From: Andrena cerasifolii
Taxonomy: Eukaryota; Arthropoda; Insecta; Hymenoptera; Andrenidae
Length of the DNA stretch: 64,000 bases
Assembly: GCF_050908995.1 (NCBI RefSeq)
Contig: NC_135124.1
Span: forward strand, 10,788,001 to 10,852,000
Direction of reading: 5' to 3'
Shown: in pieces, positions 47,949 to 60,802 of the stretch
Layout of the letters: each line of letters starts with the position of its first letter
Position numbering within the stretch: the first letter of the stretch is position 1
Program-made: the position numbers and the translations under genes
Notes under the pieces: model-generated
What the model was told of the DNA's origin: nothing
Database searches by the model: none
What the model saw: only the letters and a program-made list of their open reading frames with translations

Positions 47949-49519
47949 AAGCGCCGCAACTTTCGCAAGGTAAATCAGTGGTTTGAATTAGATTTGAAAA
48001 TGCAGGTCGTTTCAAAGAATAAAGATGAAGGACAGACATATTTTTCGTTGAACAGTTCTTTCGTTAATGTTGCCCAAGGTGGCAAAGTTTTCTTTCGAAA
48101 TAAAGTATACCCAGCACTATGTATAATTTAATAACTACTATAATAACTGTTAATTTATTTATTGCGCTGTATTAATGTACCTATTCTGTATGTTGCAGGT
48201 AAGGAACGCTCGTAATTAACGTTTTAGTGGAGGCTCAGAAAACGCAAGATACGTTCTACGAGTAAGTAAATTTACCCCCAGTCTTTTTGAATAGTTTTTA
48301 AATGTCTAAGGAGTGGTAACAGGTATTCCCTGTACGTATAGTGATAAACATGCACAAATCCAGAGCCTTAAAAAAATTATTTACAAATTTTAAAAATTTG
48401 CTTCGTTAACTACAAATTTTAATAAATACTCTTGATTTTTATTATAGTCTATTACTGTTTACACTCCTTAGAATGTTTCTCGTTCTAGCCCAAGATAGAT
48501 ACATCAAATACATTTAATTCTACTGCACAAATTAGGTACATGCATTCAATTCTGGAGAATTATTTAAATATCAGAAATGAAAGATCATTTCTGGTTTAAC
48601 ATAAAAATTGAGTTGCTGTGGACAAGTTTGAGGCTTGCCTGTAGCTTTCAAAATATCGGTCACTCTATTTAAGCAGGATCCTCTCCAAAACTACATTCCT
48701 ACATCTAGATCCCCTTTTTGTAGACTAATGTAATTTGCAATTCAATTAACTATATCTCCTTTCGCAACTCATTGTAAGTGTCATTTTCTCACATTCATGT
48801 ATATTTACATCACCAACCCTATCTCTTGCCTCTAAAAGCCTCCCAGGAGCCACTGCAATCTAACCACTAATAAGTACAAACAAATTCTAGAATATAAACT
48901 CGTGAATGACTCAGCCATGTTTTAGACAATTGCTTTAGGTACTAAATTACTTCGTTGCTTTCAATCAACTTATAAATCCTGATTAAACGAATGAAAAACT
49001 GGTTTGCATCGTCACTACAGGGTCAATAATTTACCCAGAGCGCAGAGTTTCTTGTCGATGTAACTATGCTACGACGGAAGTGGTTTCCAACCGCCACAGT
49101 GGTCCAGGTGCCAGCGTCCTGAATAACGCAAGTCCCACAGCTCCAGTCTTTACTCGCCTCCAGCGAATTATTCCTCGCAACTTAAGCTCTCCGATGCGCT
49201 CAACTAATTAACACGTTCGCTACCACGCGTTCCAAGCACAAGCCATCCCATTTTGCACTTCACATCGATAATACGGGGTGCACTTTTTACAAACAGCCTA
49301 GTCGACATTTGGAATACCAACTATCTTACATCCTTTGCATATTCACCCAAAACATTCTAAATTCAGCAAAACCCTAGGTACCCCGCAGACTGCCTTCCTT
49401 CATTCCTTTACGACAAAACAAGAAAGCAAATCCTCCCATAACATCATGTACCACTAAACCCAGCAAAACCACAGGAAACAGCAAACAATCATAAGCATCC
49501 GAAGCCACAGTTCATCCGA
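47949..49519. other. AT-rich DNA grading into a C-rich shoulder
   Basis: AT-rich to about 48600. From about 48600 to 49500 the plus strand is C/A/T-rich and G-poor in many stretches, leading into the CpG-dense block at 49520. A CAGGTAAGG word near 48196-48204 resembles a splice donor but no exon supports it. Confidence 0.5.
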
Positions 49520-49949
49520 ATATAGATGCATCCCTGCAGGAAGGATTTCCACTCTTTCCCGTTTCTTCCTCGCCGTTGCGCCCGCTGTAAGCCCTGTCTC
49601 CGAATCTTGCTCCACATCTCTGCACCTTGCCGTTCCCACGTGCTGGCGCACCGGTCCGCGTGCACGCGGGGCCACCTCTTCCAAAAACCTTGGAGCGTCG
49701 CGCCCCTGCGCCCTCGCAGCTGCAGGAATGCCGGAGGGGGCCGGGTCCCCGCCGGGCCCCCGTGCATCGCGATAAAAAGGGCCCGTAGTAAAATTCCTCG
49801 GCGCGCAGCGGACGAACCGAGGTGGCGGTACACGCCCCCACCTTACGGTCCCGAACGGTCGCCAAGTGGTCGTCGACAACTAACGACCCGGTACGAAGCT
49901 ATACCTACTGCGCGAGGTAGAGCGGGCTTGGCGCACGCACCAACACACT

Positions 49950-51141
49950 GGCAGGCCGTGCTATAGTACGGCAGCACGCGGCCACCAGCGTGCCAAGAGA
50001 GGTTTCGCGTCGGGCGAGCGAGTAGTCGCTGCCAGAGCCGCGGAGCTCCAGCTCAGCCACGCCGCCTCGCGAGACGAGCCAGCATTCCGAGCATCTCCTG
50101 GAATAGCCGAGAAACGAGCGGAACGCAGCTTCCAATCGCGTCTTCGCGGTGGCTCTCTGCACCCCTCTCACCTGGAGACGCTCCAAAGGGGACGCCCAGG
50201 GATCGGAGACACCTGATCTGTCCACCCTCGGCCTGGATACCACCTTCGACTGGGTCCCGCGCTCTGAGAAACACAGGATTTTCGTGCGCCACGCTGGGGA
50301 GAGGTGGTTGGCTCGCAGCACCGGGGGATGAAATTGTTGTCTGAGAGGTTCAAGTGTGGTTTAAACGGTGCTTCTGCGTGTTTAAACTGTCTCCGTGGCC
50401 GCTTGCGAGGCGATCAGTTTGTATCGAGTGGTGTGCTCCATGCGCAGCTCGTCCGGTTAGTGGAACCGCAGCGGCTCGTCCGCCGAAAATTCCGGCAACC
50501 GAAAGCCGCCCGCCCCAGCCAGACAATCTCCCGCTTTGTGGCGCGGCAGGATCGAAGCTGAGCGGTTCAAAGGAGCCTCTCAATTTCCGTGGAGCAGTTT
50601 CGGGGAATTCGAACCAGCGGATACTTCCCAGGAAGAGCGGGACGCATCCTTGCGTCCCATCCACCGTCACCGCAGCGAACACTCGTGCCCGCCGACCTAT
50701 ACAACCTCTCGCCACGGTCCCGACAACACTCGAACGGTTCGCCGAGAAGATTCTGTAAAACAGCCATGCATAAAATCATGGGAAAGTGGACGGTCCATTG
50801 AACCACCCGTTCACGGTGCACCGAGTCTCATCTCTAGCTGCGAGCCTCGTTGCGAGACCGAGGATATTTGCATCGCCCGAAGGTCCGGTGATTCATGCGC
50901 GTCCCAGCGCCGAAAATCTCCCTACCTGGCCCGTCCAAGGACCTTCTCCGTTCGTATTGTCCCGAGGTTTAAAGCCCGACGAGCTCGTCTCGCTGCTCGA
51001 GCCTGTTAAATACCCACGGCTCATGGGAAGCCGAGCCGGCGGCTGATTCCTAACGGAGTGGAGCATTCGCCGCTCGATGCGCCGAAATCGGAGAGAGAGA
51101 GAGAGAGAGAGAGAGGTCAGAAGGCCAGCCGGATCATAGGT
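49950..51141 (+). promoter_or_regulatory. candidate promoter / 5'-UTR first exon (weak)
   Basis: The case rests on three features only: extreme CpG density; a long GA-repeat (51090-51115), a class of sequence bound by GAGA-type factors in insects; and a donor-like ATAG|GTGAGC with GT at 51140-51141 shortly after it. Initiator-like TCAGTT occurs at 50414-50419, but that word is common by chance and no matching downstream promoter element was found. No start codon with a convincing coding frame precedes the donor, so any exon would be untranslated. Confidence 0.2.
51090..51115 (+). repeat. GA dinucleotide microsatellite
   Basis: This is an uninterrupted GA run of about 13 units inside the CpG island. 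It could be length-polymorphic and may act as a GAGA-factor-type site. That role is inferred from insect biology, not shown here. Confidence 0.9.
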
Positions 51142-52939
51142 GAGCAACGGAGGCTGGACCGTTAGCACGCACCCATGCGACTTGCACGGTGTCATTCGTA
51201 CGACGTCCTGCTACGCGCCATTCCGAGTGACCCGGCTGTGCGCGTGCACACGGAAACCAGCCGCGATGCCGCTAATTAATGTGTAATTAACAGATCGTAA
51301 TCTACGTAATAAGGAATCGCCTCTGCTCCCAGAACGCGAATCATGGAATACCAAGAATCCAATTACTTCGTGCCTGTGACTCGGAGGCTCGATTGGCTGC
51401 TCCTGCAGTTAATGATCCGACGGTTTGTTCCCGTGTGAGCGCCGCGGACGCGTGTCGTGTGGATGCGATTAATATTCTGGGCTCGGAATTTCAGTGGGTT
51501 GATTTCGTCGGCGAGTGGAACTGACTGCGAGGCTGGAAGGGCAGGTGGAGATTCTCTAAGTGGCTTGAAATTGGTGAGCACGGACGAAGCTACACTTGGG
51601 AATCGTGAGGATTGAATTATCTCGGAACTCAGATGACGAAGGATGGATTACAGGCCTCTTCGAGAGTTTCAGATAGGTATGCAGAAGAAGAACGGTGTGC
51701 TCGATCTATGATTGAATTCATATCTGCCCAGTTCCAGGATCCGAGAGTTCGCGTTTACTTGGCGATTTACAATAATCCCACTATCATCAGCGTCTAATCA
51801 AGCTTCGATTAGCTCGACTCCACTCGAAGGAGAAGTTGCAGAAAAATCCCAAACATCCGTGTCCGTATCTGCGGGCGTCGATGTGCAGATACGATCGGTC
51901 CGCTAATCGGAGCATCGATTACACGCCTCGATGGCAACGACAAACAGCGTCTAACTAACTGACCTCGTACTGGAACAGTCCAAAGGACGCCGATCAAAAC
52001 AGCAGAGGCGTCGTCGCTCGGCGATTCGTTTCCCTGTTGCGCGCAATTAACAGTTAATGACTCGAGTCGCCCGCCGGATGGAAGTAGATCATCGTGGGCA
52101 GGTACCACGGGAAGATAGCCCACAGGCGCGAACGAATTGTGCAAACAGCAGGGCACCAGCCGCGACCGTCTAAGCCGCAGAGGCTCCGATGAAAGGACGA
52201 CAGCTGATCCGCAGGCACGCGAATCGAAAGTAGAAACACCGTGATTAAAGGAGCCACGGCGTATCATTAGCTCTAACGATGGAGAGGCTCCCATCGCTGG
52301 GGTTCCGCGGCGTTTCCCTCGCGGCGGCCTGTTAAGTCGATCGCGGCATAAAGCAGACGAAAGGAGGCTGACAGTGATCATGGCCAGCGCTGCGGGACGC
52401 GTTTCCAAGTGGGAAAGAACGTAATCGAGCCGAAGATTAAGGGGGACGGAGACTCCAGTGAATTGCGGCGAGGGAAAAGTTAAGAACGTTTATTCGAAGC
52501 GAACGGTGTGAAATATTCATGCGTCGAAAACGCCTCGCTCCGCCGTGAAATGCAGAAGCGCAACGATATCGAGGACTGTTGAATAATACTCGAGTGCAGC
52601 CGACGGTGAAGCGATAAAAAGTTTCGCGCGATCCTCCGAGTGTAAGAATGGCCGAATTCACGGGCCAGCGAGCGGACTGGGATATTTGATGGAAGATCCA
52701 GTGTCGATGAGGAAAAGATGCGTGAGTATTCGTGCTGTTCGATTGGTAATGCGTTGTTCACGCTGGTAGATTAGTGTTCGTGTTGGCGAGGGGTAAGAGT
52801 GACGTAAGGCAGAAATTATAGGAAGGGGTATTTTAATTGTTTTTTAATTTTCACTAATTTGGAGTTGCAAATAGTTTCACTGTCTGTGGAGTCTTCGTAG
52901 AAAATGTAGAACACATCATTATGGAAACCAGCGTAATTA

Positions 52940-53466
52940 CAGAGGGTGGTCAAATTATTATCCTCAAAACATTTCCGTCAATTTTTGGGATCATTTTCGA
53001 ATGGATTTAATGCGATTAAAAAAAATCTTAAATTTGCCACTAAAGGTTCTGAAGGGAAACTTTCTTAGCTTTCAAAAACACTCGTGAAAATTTATCTACG
53101 ATCATGAGTTCGCAAGTTGTAGGTGTTCAAAGTGAAAAGTACCTTTTTTGCTTTGATCGCGAATAACTCGGTCAATAAAAATCATAAAACACAACCAAAA
53201 AAAAAAACGAAATTAAAGAAATGTTTGCTCTGTAAGAGCCCTTCGTTGGATATACTGCGTTTCCTCCGCTTCATTTTGATAAAACAGTATCAGAATGGAT
53301 GAAAAATATTGTCGAGTCCTCGATTCAAAAACTAGAAACTTCAAGCGTTAAAATGCGTTTTTTTAAATATTTTTCGCGGCCATTTTTCGCAAAGATACAA
53401 CCATTACATCGCTAAAACTTACAAAATCTCAAACCTTTTTGAGTATAATAATTTGGCCACCCACTG
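52940..53466. mobile_element. mariner-like MITE, TA flanks
   Basis: This 527-bp element has TA at 52938-52939 and 53467-53468. The ends read inward as CAGAGGGTGGTCAAATTATT and CAGTGGGTGGCCAAATTATT, followed by AT-CTCAAAA in both. The inverted similarity is confined to about 28 bp. The interior is AT-rich with an A11-type run near 53201 and no transposase. The TA duplication and CAG terminus place it with the Tc1/mariner superfamily. Confidence 0.75.
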
Positions 53467-53468
53467 TA

Positions 53469-56400
53469 GTTTAGTGAAAATAAAGAACTCGGTGACACGG
53501 TTAAATGACAAATATACATCCGAGAGGAGTAGTATAATCGAAAGAAAATTAACTGACCTGGAGCTGTCTCCGGTTTCCAATATAAATTTCACCTAAAAGC
53601 GACCGCTTCATTTTGCTGCGGCTGTAGCAGAAGATTATGTAGTAGGAGAAAGAAGCTTCCGAGCCATGCAGCAGACAGAAACAGATAGGTATAATCGGGA
53701 ATAGGTGGGACGAGCAGTGGCGGGTGAAAAATTAGGGCGAATCAGGTAGCAGAGTGGAGAAGACGAACGGGGTATCCTGCAAATTTATACTTTTCCGCGA
53801 GAACTACGAAGGTAACGGTGTATTAAATCGCGGTAATGAAAAAGAACGTAATAATACGTAATTAGTTTTCACGTGAATAGGAGCCAGAAAGGGGAAGAGC
53901 CAAGGACAGCGTAATAGAAATATTGCCCCGGGTGCGGAATGAAACGTGTGCTCGCGGGAGAAAAATAGAGGCGAGAAAACACAGTTATTAAGGGGCGCGG
54001 AGGGGGATGGAAAAAAAAATGAAACGGCGTCTGCGTTACGGTGATTAACCGTAGTGCCCACTTAAGAATTTCACATAAGAAACAGTCTCCGAAGGAGATA
54101 CCAGTCCGCCCACCGTGTTCGTTCGTATGATCGTTATGAAGGGAGAGAAAGAAAAAGAAAGAATGAAAGAAACGAACGAAACGGAATAGCAGCGTTCGCT
54201 CTCGGAGCTTATTGATTCGTTTCATCTCTCTCAATGCATTATTCAAGGATCGCCACGAGATACAGATAGCCGAGCCTCGAATCCGAAAACATGTCTATGT
54301 CCGCTTGGACTTTTTAACATACGTTTGCGTAATTACGAACGATGACTGGATTTATAGCCGCACGCGAGCCTCGCGCTCTGGCGGAATACAGAAACAATTG
54401 TTTGGGGAATTTATTTCAAACGAGTGCTTGGAGTATCATTGCGAAGCTTGGAGGGTTTCCTTTGCGCTGCCAGAGAAGGTAGTGCAAGCGGTGGAATTAG
54501 TGGAATTTTATCGTAACACAAGTTCTTGCGAACAAAAGCGAGGAGCTTGAAATTTTTAGTCGATGTTAATGTGGTACACTTTGGTGGTTACAGATTGTAT
54601 TTTATAGAGCTGTAATGGTAACAATTTTGAGGAGTTTAGTCAAGTCAGATTGAAATTGGCACGAATCTTTGAAAAGTACTTTCATTTGGTTCCTGGTTTA
54701 TCACTTTCACTAGAAGAAAGTGCATTGATGTAACGGGGAATTAGGAAGCAGCTATTGTTTCCTTTGGACATATTCATAGGGTGTAACTCATGCTTTATAG
54801 CCACGTAATTACTACGGTTTATGATTTACGTTTTCGCAATGTGCTTTTTACGATCAGTTTCAATTTTGACATATACATTCAGCAAACCACTGGTTGTGAG
54901 AATTAAGAATCGCATTAAAACACAGTTACGTTAATTCCCTGCTCAATAATATTACACAGGAACATTTCGCCCTGCTCGAAAAAAAAGTTGAAGAGAGAGG
55001 AATTAATGAGACGTGGAATATTTCCAATAAAGGCTCGTTGAGATTCTGCGAGAATTATATTATCAAGTGGCTGTAAAGGAGCCATTGTTACATGGTGTTA
55101 ACGATGATTACGGGGATGATTAACAAGACCGGGGACACCGTCGCGAAATATCGACGATTACGTATCGCGTATCGTTAGTCGTCCCACTTTTCCCGTCTTT
55201 ATCCGAATGCTAATGAGACGGAAAATAATAAATTTCAGTAATGAGCAGTTGCTGGGCTAACAACTTCCGCGGTGGCACGTGAGAAAAAGTTTAACTGCGC
55301 TCCGCTTGACTAATCCGCGAAACAATGTGTTTATTATGCGCCGCTGGCTTTCTTGATAGAATTTAGACGGATTAGCGGCTGATTTAAGCTGGAGGCGTGT
55401 TACGTGTGTTTTCTCAATATTATTGGCCGAACGGTTTCCAGGAAACTCGCCGCAACGCCTCTAAAAATGTTGCAACAGCCAGGTAACGGAGTACGGTAAT
55501 TGCAAAACAGGCGGTAAAGAGGGATTACGTGGTTGGATGTTCACATGCTCAGTGAATATATTGGAACGGCGTTGTTTCAGTCTGCCTTGCGAATTTTCGA
55601 TAATGAATTGCACTCGGAACGTTATTAAGGCGAACGTTTGAATTCTGATTAGCACTTGAAGCTCTGCTGATTTTCTTCAGATATTCAAACTTCGTACTTT
55701 TTCAGCTGTACTCCAAATTTAATTCAGGAATTATTGATGGCTGTATTCGGAGTACTTTTCCAGCATCTGCGATCAGATTTGTACAGGTAGTATTTGAAGA
55801 TAGGTAGTGCTCCTAGAAACCCACGTGTCCCTCAAAATTCGAAAGAATTTACTATCAATTAGAAATCACCTTATCGAATATTAATATTTTAATCCAAGTC
55901 CAAAGAGACGTTCATTCCTAATAATTATCTCATCCAACTTCCAATAATTTTCAACATTAAAACTCCCAAAGAAAGGTAAGAATAACGCGCCCGAGGTTCA
56001 TCGCGACGAGAAAGGAGTTTCGTGAGTGACGAGGAGAAAATAGTTGGCATTGCTGTTGACGAACGTGAATGAATCCGCGCATTAAATGCTTATCGGGTCG
56101 CTCGAATCCGCGATTCATCGAACCGCAAATCCCCCCGCGCGGATACCGAAATATCACCAGACGGATGCAGAGCGAGACACGCTGCTAAATAACTTAATGT
56201 CCCCCCGCGGCCTCGTTTTAAATATTCAATTTTACGAAATTTCACGCCCGACACAAGGCTACCAGCTCTGCACGACGCGGTGTTATGGGCTGATAATTCG
56301 CGGGTTCCGGGGATATGCTTAATAGCGTGGCGGAATATATTAACTTGCGCCGCTCGTTCTGTGTGAGATAATCGGGGAACGTATCCTCTACCACTTATGG

Positions 56401-58849
56401 ATTAATTGACCATCGGCTAATGAAATGTAAAGTGTGCAGAAATTAATGCGCGCAGGGCGGCTCTGCGGGGATAGGTATAGATCGTTTCTAAATGTAATTA
56501 GAGAAATTTGGTGGAGGAATTAGTGGGATAGTTCGATGAGAACTACGTTGTTGCAATGGGATATTTTCTGCAAGTAGAACGAAAGTGTGACACGCGTTTC
56601 TTGTTGTGCAGCAAATTTCTCGCTTATTGTGAACGTGTAAATGCTTCGCTATTAAGGCGGGTTCCCACGTGCGCAAAGCTTTCGGCTCTAATAGTGGCAA
56701 TTTTTAATCTTTGTTAAGTTACAATAAATTTAATTATCAAACACTTAGCAATATTTATTAAATAAGCAATTGATATGCATATTTTGAATTTTGCTGAAAG
56801 GTTGGTCTGCTTTCTAGAGGGTGAGCAGATCGAAGATATTTTTCAGGAATTTTGTTTAAACTTGAAGATCAACGCTTCTTAACGACCTATGACTTAGGGG
56901 GAAACTCTAGAAACCATTAACGTTAGTAACTCTTAGACGCTATCAGTGATACTTCTTAATTAGCGGTTCAAGTGGTGCTTTCATATGTTTTATGACGTTA
57001 GAGACTTTATTATTGTGCTTTGAAATGGTTTTGTTAGTTTGTAGGTGTAATAGCTCGAGCTATTGAAATTTTAGGATGAAAAATAAGGATTGAAGAAACG
57101 AAACAAAGTCGAAAGTAGTAGTTTCATAGGCATGAGTTAGCGAGAACTGTTTCGAGGACAAATAGCCAGCAGACTTACATCCACGTTTCGTGTTCACAAT
57201 CCTTTGACACGTATTCCATTCTTCTAAACGTCGAACAAAAGAATCTAAAGACCACGTAGACGCAATCGCTTTCCCATAGTCTCTTCTCTAAATCACATAG
57301 TCATTTAACTTATAATTCTTATAGTCACGAACATTACGTCAGACTGTAATCTCTACTCTCCATTAACGTTAACAATTCCGCCAGAAACTTATAGTAATCA
57401 TTATCCAGCGCAAGTGAAAGCCAGCACGTAGCCTCTTTAAGTTTCTCCGATTCTCGGCAGAAATTATGCAAAATTTACCTTGAATAAAGTAAATCCATAA
57501 TTATCGTCGTCCATTAAAGAAAAGTCACCAGGCTCGAATGATTGCAGAGGAATGAACACTTCGAGCTCCCTCGTTGCAACTAAAACCTAACAAGTTATTT
57601 ATGTTATTCGTTTCGCAATCGTCATTTCCAACCGGCAGCCTGAAACGCAATTAAATAAACCCTCCGCGCGCCCCCGGACCCCACTCGGGTAAAAATAGGA
57701 AGGGATCGGAGCATTGATATTCCGCCAGTGCCTCCGCTAACGTTCCACACACATCCAAATCCCGCGCGGAGTTTCACGGGATATTTGCAATCGCGAATCA
57801 CCTCGTGGTCCTTTTCTGTTACTAGGCAACATCTGCAAAACAGCCAGCCAGCCTGTCAGCCCCCGCGTCGAAAACGTTTTATTGGCTGAATTTCATTCGT
57901 CGCCGACGTATCGCGAATAGCGCCGGGACTTACGTGGCTGCGAAATCGCGAAACGCTGACAGGTAATTCAATCTGATAAACGCGAGGTAGATGTTTCGCT
58001 GTCGGGGCAGGGGGGGTTCGTGCTATCATGTAAATATTATTAAGCCAGAAGTCGGCGAGACGTGCGGTTCGCGACAACTAATACTGAGTTTTCGACTAGA
58101 CGAAGTTCCAAATGATTTTATTCCGTTGATTAACTCCCGAAAGACGGGCGGTTCGATCACGCAGAAGTCGACGTCTGGGTCACTTTCGGACCCGCATTAG
58201 GTAACTATTCTACTACATGCGTTTTAAATGATGTTCTTTTTCTTGGAGCAGAGAAGTAATTTTTTCAATTTCTCAATTTGTCACTGATTTTTATTACCCT
58301 TGGTAACGAGTGAGATGCTTCTGTATAGCTCGCGTAGGAAGTGCAAGTTTATAATCAGAGCGAAGTTAAGTTTGGTGACTGCAAGCTGCTTAACGAATTG
58401 AAAAAATATCCTTTTAAACACGTATTCTGAAAACTTTGAACATTCCAGAAATGAGATAAAAAAATCGATTGTTAGACCGAAACCTCCCCTTAAATTTACT
58501 CCCACCCTGTCACTTCTCCTCGTATTCAATCGACCCTGAATAATACGGATGCATGACTATTCGATATTATCAACCTAGGGAAGAATAAAATCAAACTAAA
58601 TTACCTCCCGAAGGTTAATTAAAACCATCGGTCTCAGAAACAATCCAGTCTCAGATGCACATTGCACTCGACCAATCAGCTCTAGCAGTCTTCAAATACC
58701 TACTCCAAACCAAACACCAATCAGTTCAGCCAACAATCAAGCTCAACTTGATCATCAACTGTCGTCCTCATCAAGAGTCTACTGAGTTCCTAAAACTTCT
58801 CCAGTCCCTCAAGTGGCCTACCCAATGCGAGTAACAGCTCACTCCTGCG
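53469..58849. other. mixed non-coding DNA with small CpG islands
   Basis: CpG-richer patches lie at about 54180-54400, 55100-55450, 55980-56340 and 57650-58190. G-rich DNA follows at 54420-54550 and 56460-56640. From 58500 to 58850 the plus strand is C/A-rich and G-poor (58681-58800: C 37, G 12). A TTAA at 58130-58133 followed by CTCCCGAAAGACGG looks like one end of a TTAA element, but no partner end was found. No gene is supportable. Confidence 0.5.
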
Positions 58850-60272
58850 CCCGGAATTTCGTGTATGCAGTCCCCGCGAACATCCATTTTACTGATCCAC
58901 GCAGGAGACCCTAAGAATCTCGATACGGATCATCCCTGTTCCACATGGATGTCCTCTAACAGGCCAATATCGCGGTACGTGGATCTTGATCCCGAGGCAT
59001 CACGCTAGCCAGGCGTACCGTATTCAGGAGCACGAGCGTATATCTATAAAGTGTCATCCTCGCGCGCACGCGGGCGCAGCCTGCAGCCGCACGGATGCAA
59101 TCGGGTTGGCGCATATAGGTGCAGCAGGCAATATCCGTGCAACAAGCTCCGATGGCTCGGTAATATGCAATACCTGCCAGGTCTGGCCACTCCTCTTAAG
59201 ATCGATTCGTGCAACGCGATACACGGCCGCGAAACTTCATCCTCTTTGGCCCGTGCGAGCCGCATTTTCCCATGGGGCGCCAGAAAAAATGCAGTCGCGC
59301 TGGTTGCGGATTGCTTTCGGGCTCCAACGGAGGCCGCTGAATAACGAAACGCGCTGAGCTCAAGGTCGATCGCTGAATCTCATAAAACTCCTCGCAATTA
59401 AATCGCAATCGACGATTAAATCTCTTCCTGAGAGAGATCGGTTTTGCCAGTGAAGTTGCTTTCAAAGTAACCATTCGTCGACTCGCGGGCATCTCCGACG
59501 CCTTCCAGAAGACAGCAACTCGAGTCCCCCGGCGTGAAAACACGCCCGCGACAATGAAAGTGTTAATTGCTGTGGTCTGGAAAGCGTGAAGCTTGAAAGC
59601 ATGCTCAGTGCTTGATCGCACATATAAAAGCTGCTCTTAAGATTCTCATCGCTGATACCAGATCTCACTAAAGCTTAAAGAGTTTCAATGATTACACTTG
59701 GAAGGCCATGCTACTCAAAATTCTTTCTCCGAAGCCCGTTTCTCTCCAAAAACGAGGGTCGATTTCCCTGAGATTTTCGCTTCAAAGTCATCGTCAGGAC
59801 AGCCGAAGTGTGTCCAGTCGTTGCTGCGCTGGCGACGCGCGATTGAAAATGGCCCAAGCACCCATGGGTCCGCGCGAGGAACCTACTTCAACGGCATTCA
59901 TCGCGCGCAATTAAATCAGCCCACCGTTTTCAGCGAACGGTGAAAGAAGCTGGCAGCGGGCGATTTCTTGCGCCAGTTTTTAACGAGGGCGGTCTTTCGC
60001 CGACGGAGCCCTGTACATCCTTTCTGATTACACAGCTAGCGTCCAACCGGGCGAGGCCCTCACCTTTCATCTTCGTTCCTGTTTCCATCCAGTTTCCTAT
60101 TCTACCGGTCGGCCTGGGCCCACCCTTTCAGGCTCGGGGACTAATTAATTGTAGTAGCGTCTCGGCAGCGACTCGTTATGCTCCTCCGGCTCGTTCCAGC
60201 AAAGACTTCCACGGGTGGAAGTCTCGCTCGTTATGGGTTCATTACGCGGTTAAGGTGGCCTCGGCTACGCGT
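58850..60272. other. CpG-rich island
   Basis: CpG-dense DNA with overlapping frames on both strands (up to 157 codons at 59940-60413, the end of which reads into the adjacent MITE). A TATAAAAG word at 59623-59630 has no well-placed initiator. No recognisable protein was found. The left shoulder is C-rich and DNA at 61261-61380 to the right is G-rich (G 49, C 13). Confidence 0.5.
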
Positions 60273-60571
60273 GTATACGTCACCGTAAACGCTCGGAGAC
60301 CGGCGAATCTTGGAATTCGCCGGCAAATCCTGACACTCGCCGTTACGGGGCTGGAAACGTCCGAAATGTCCCAGGGAACATTCGAACCTCGGGCTTCCAA
60401 CGGATGCTTGTAAACGTCGGGATTTACCGATCAGCACTGTCGGCAAAAGCCCGAGGTTTGAATATTTTATAAGATATTTCGGACTTCCATCGCCCCGCAA
60501 CGGCAAATCCTAGGATTTACCGGCAAATTCCGCGACTCGCCGGTCCATGAATTTTTACAGTAACATACGTA
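60273..60571. mobile_element. inverted-repeat MITE, about 300 bp
   Basis: Strong inverted arms run over 60298-60400 and 60444-60545. Paired landmarks are GACCGGCGAATC / GACCGGCGAGTC, GCCGGCAAATCCT / GCCGGTAAATCCT, CGCCGTTACGGGGC / TGCCGTTGCGGGGC, GTCCGAAAT and AACCTCGGGCTT (right-arm words read on the minus strand). Weaker pairing extends outward through CACCGTAAA / TTACTGTAAA, so the outer ends near 60273 and 60571 are approximate. Repeated CCGGCAAATCC-type words make the arms internally repetitive. It has no coding capacity and the superfamily is not assigned. Confidence 0.7.
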
Positions 60572-60802
60572 CAATGCTGTTCACAAATGCCAGGGCACCT
60601 GCTGTATTTTTGCAAAATGTGATATTTGGTGGAGATTAAATACTTTTCGCTGATTTTAATTTAAAATACCAGGTTAGGGTTCCTCGATAAATTCGCAACG
60701 TTTTACAACAATCATTTCACTTCACTAATACTTATGAAAGTAGTGTACGTCACGACGGCGATGCTGATTATCCTGCTCGTTTACGCGGATAGGCCGCCCC
60801 TG

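Larger units (their letters stand above)
49520..52740. other. largest and densest CpG island of the window
   Basis: CpG-dense throughout, most strongly at 49600-51200. Because stops are rare, overlapping frames of 80-199 codons occur on all sides. The longest (51809-52408, minus) opens with TTG and shows no domain. A (GA)n run lies at 51090-51115. The left flank (48.6-49.5 kb) is G-poor, and G-rich DNA follows at about 52720-52820 and again at 53640-53790. I see no recognisable protein, but this is the most promoter-like part of the window. Confidence 0.55.

Noticed and set aside
48196..48204. CAGGTAAGG as a splice donor
   Set aside because: There is no upstream exon-like sequence. Such words are expected by chance in 64 kb.
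51809..52408. 199-codon open frame on the minus strand, the longest in the window
   Set aside because: It opens with TTG, sits in the densest CpG island, overlaps another minus-strand frame, and has no recognisable motif.
53716..53750. CAGTGGCGGGTGAAAAATTA as a DNA-transposon end
   Set aside because: No matching inverted end was found nearby. The match to the 22456 element stops after nine bases.
58130..58200. TTAA followed by CTCCCGAAAGACGG and GGGTCACTTTCGGACCC, like one end of a TTAA element
   Set aside because: No inverted partner end was found within 600 bp, so it could be a lone remnant or coincidence.
59623..59630. TATAAAAG as a TATA box
   Set aside because: The nearest initiator-like TCACTA is more than 40 bp downstream, and no transcription unit or coding frame follows.
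59940..60413. 157-codon open frame on the plus strand
   Set aside because: Its 3' part reads into the inverted-repeat element at 60273-60571, and the rest is CpG-rich without a recognisable domain.
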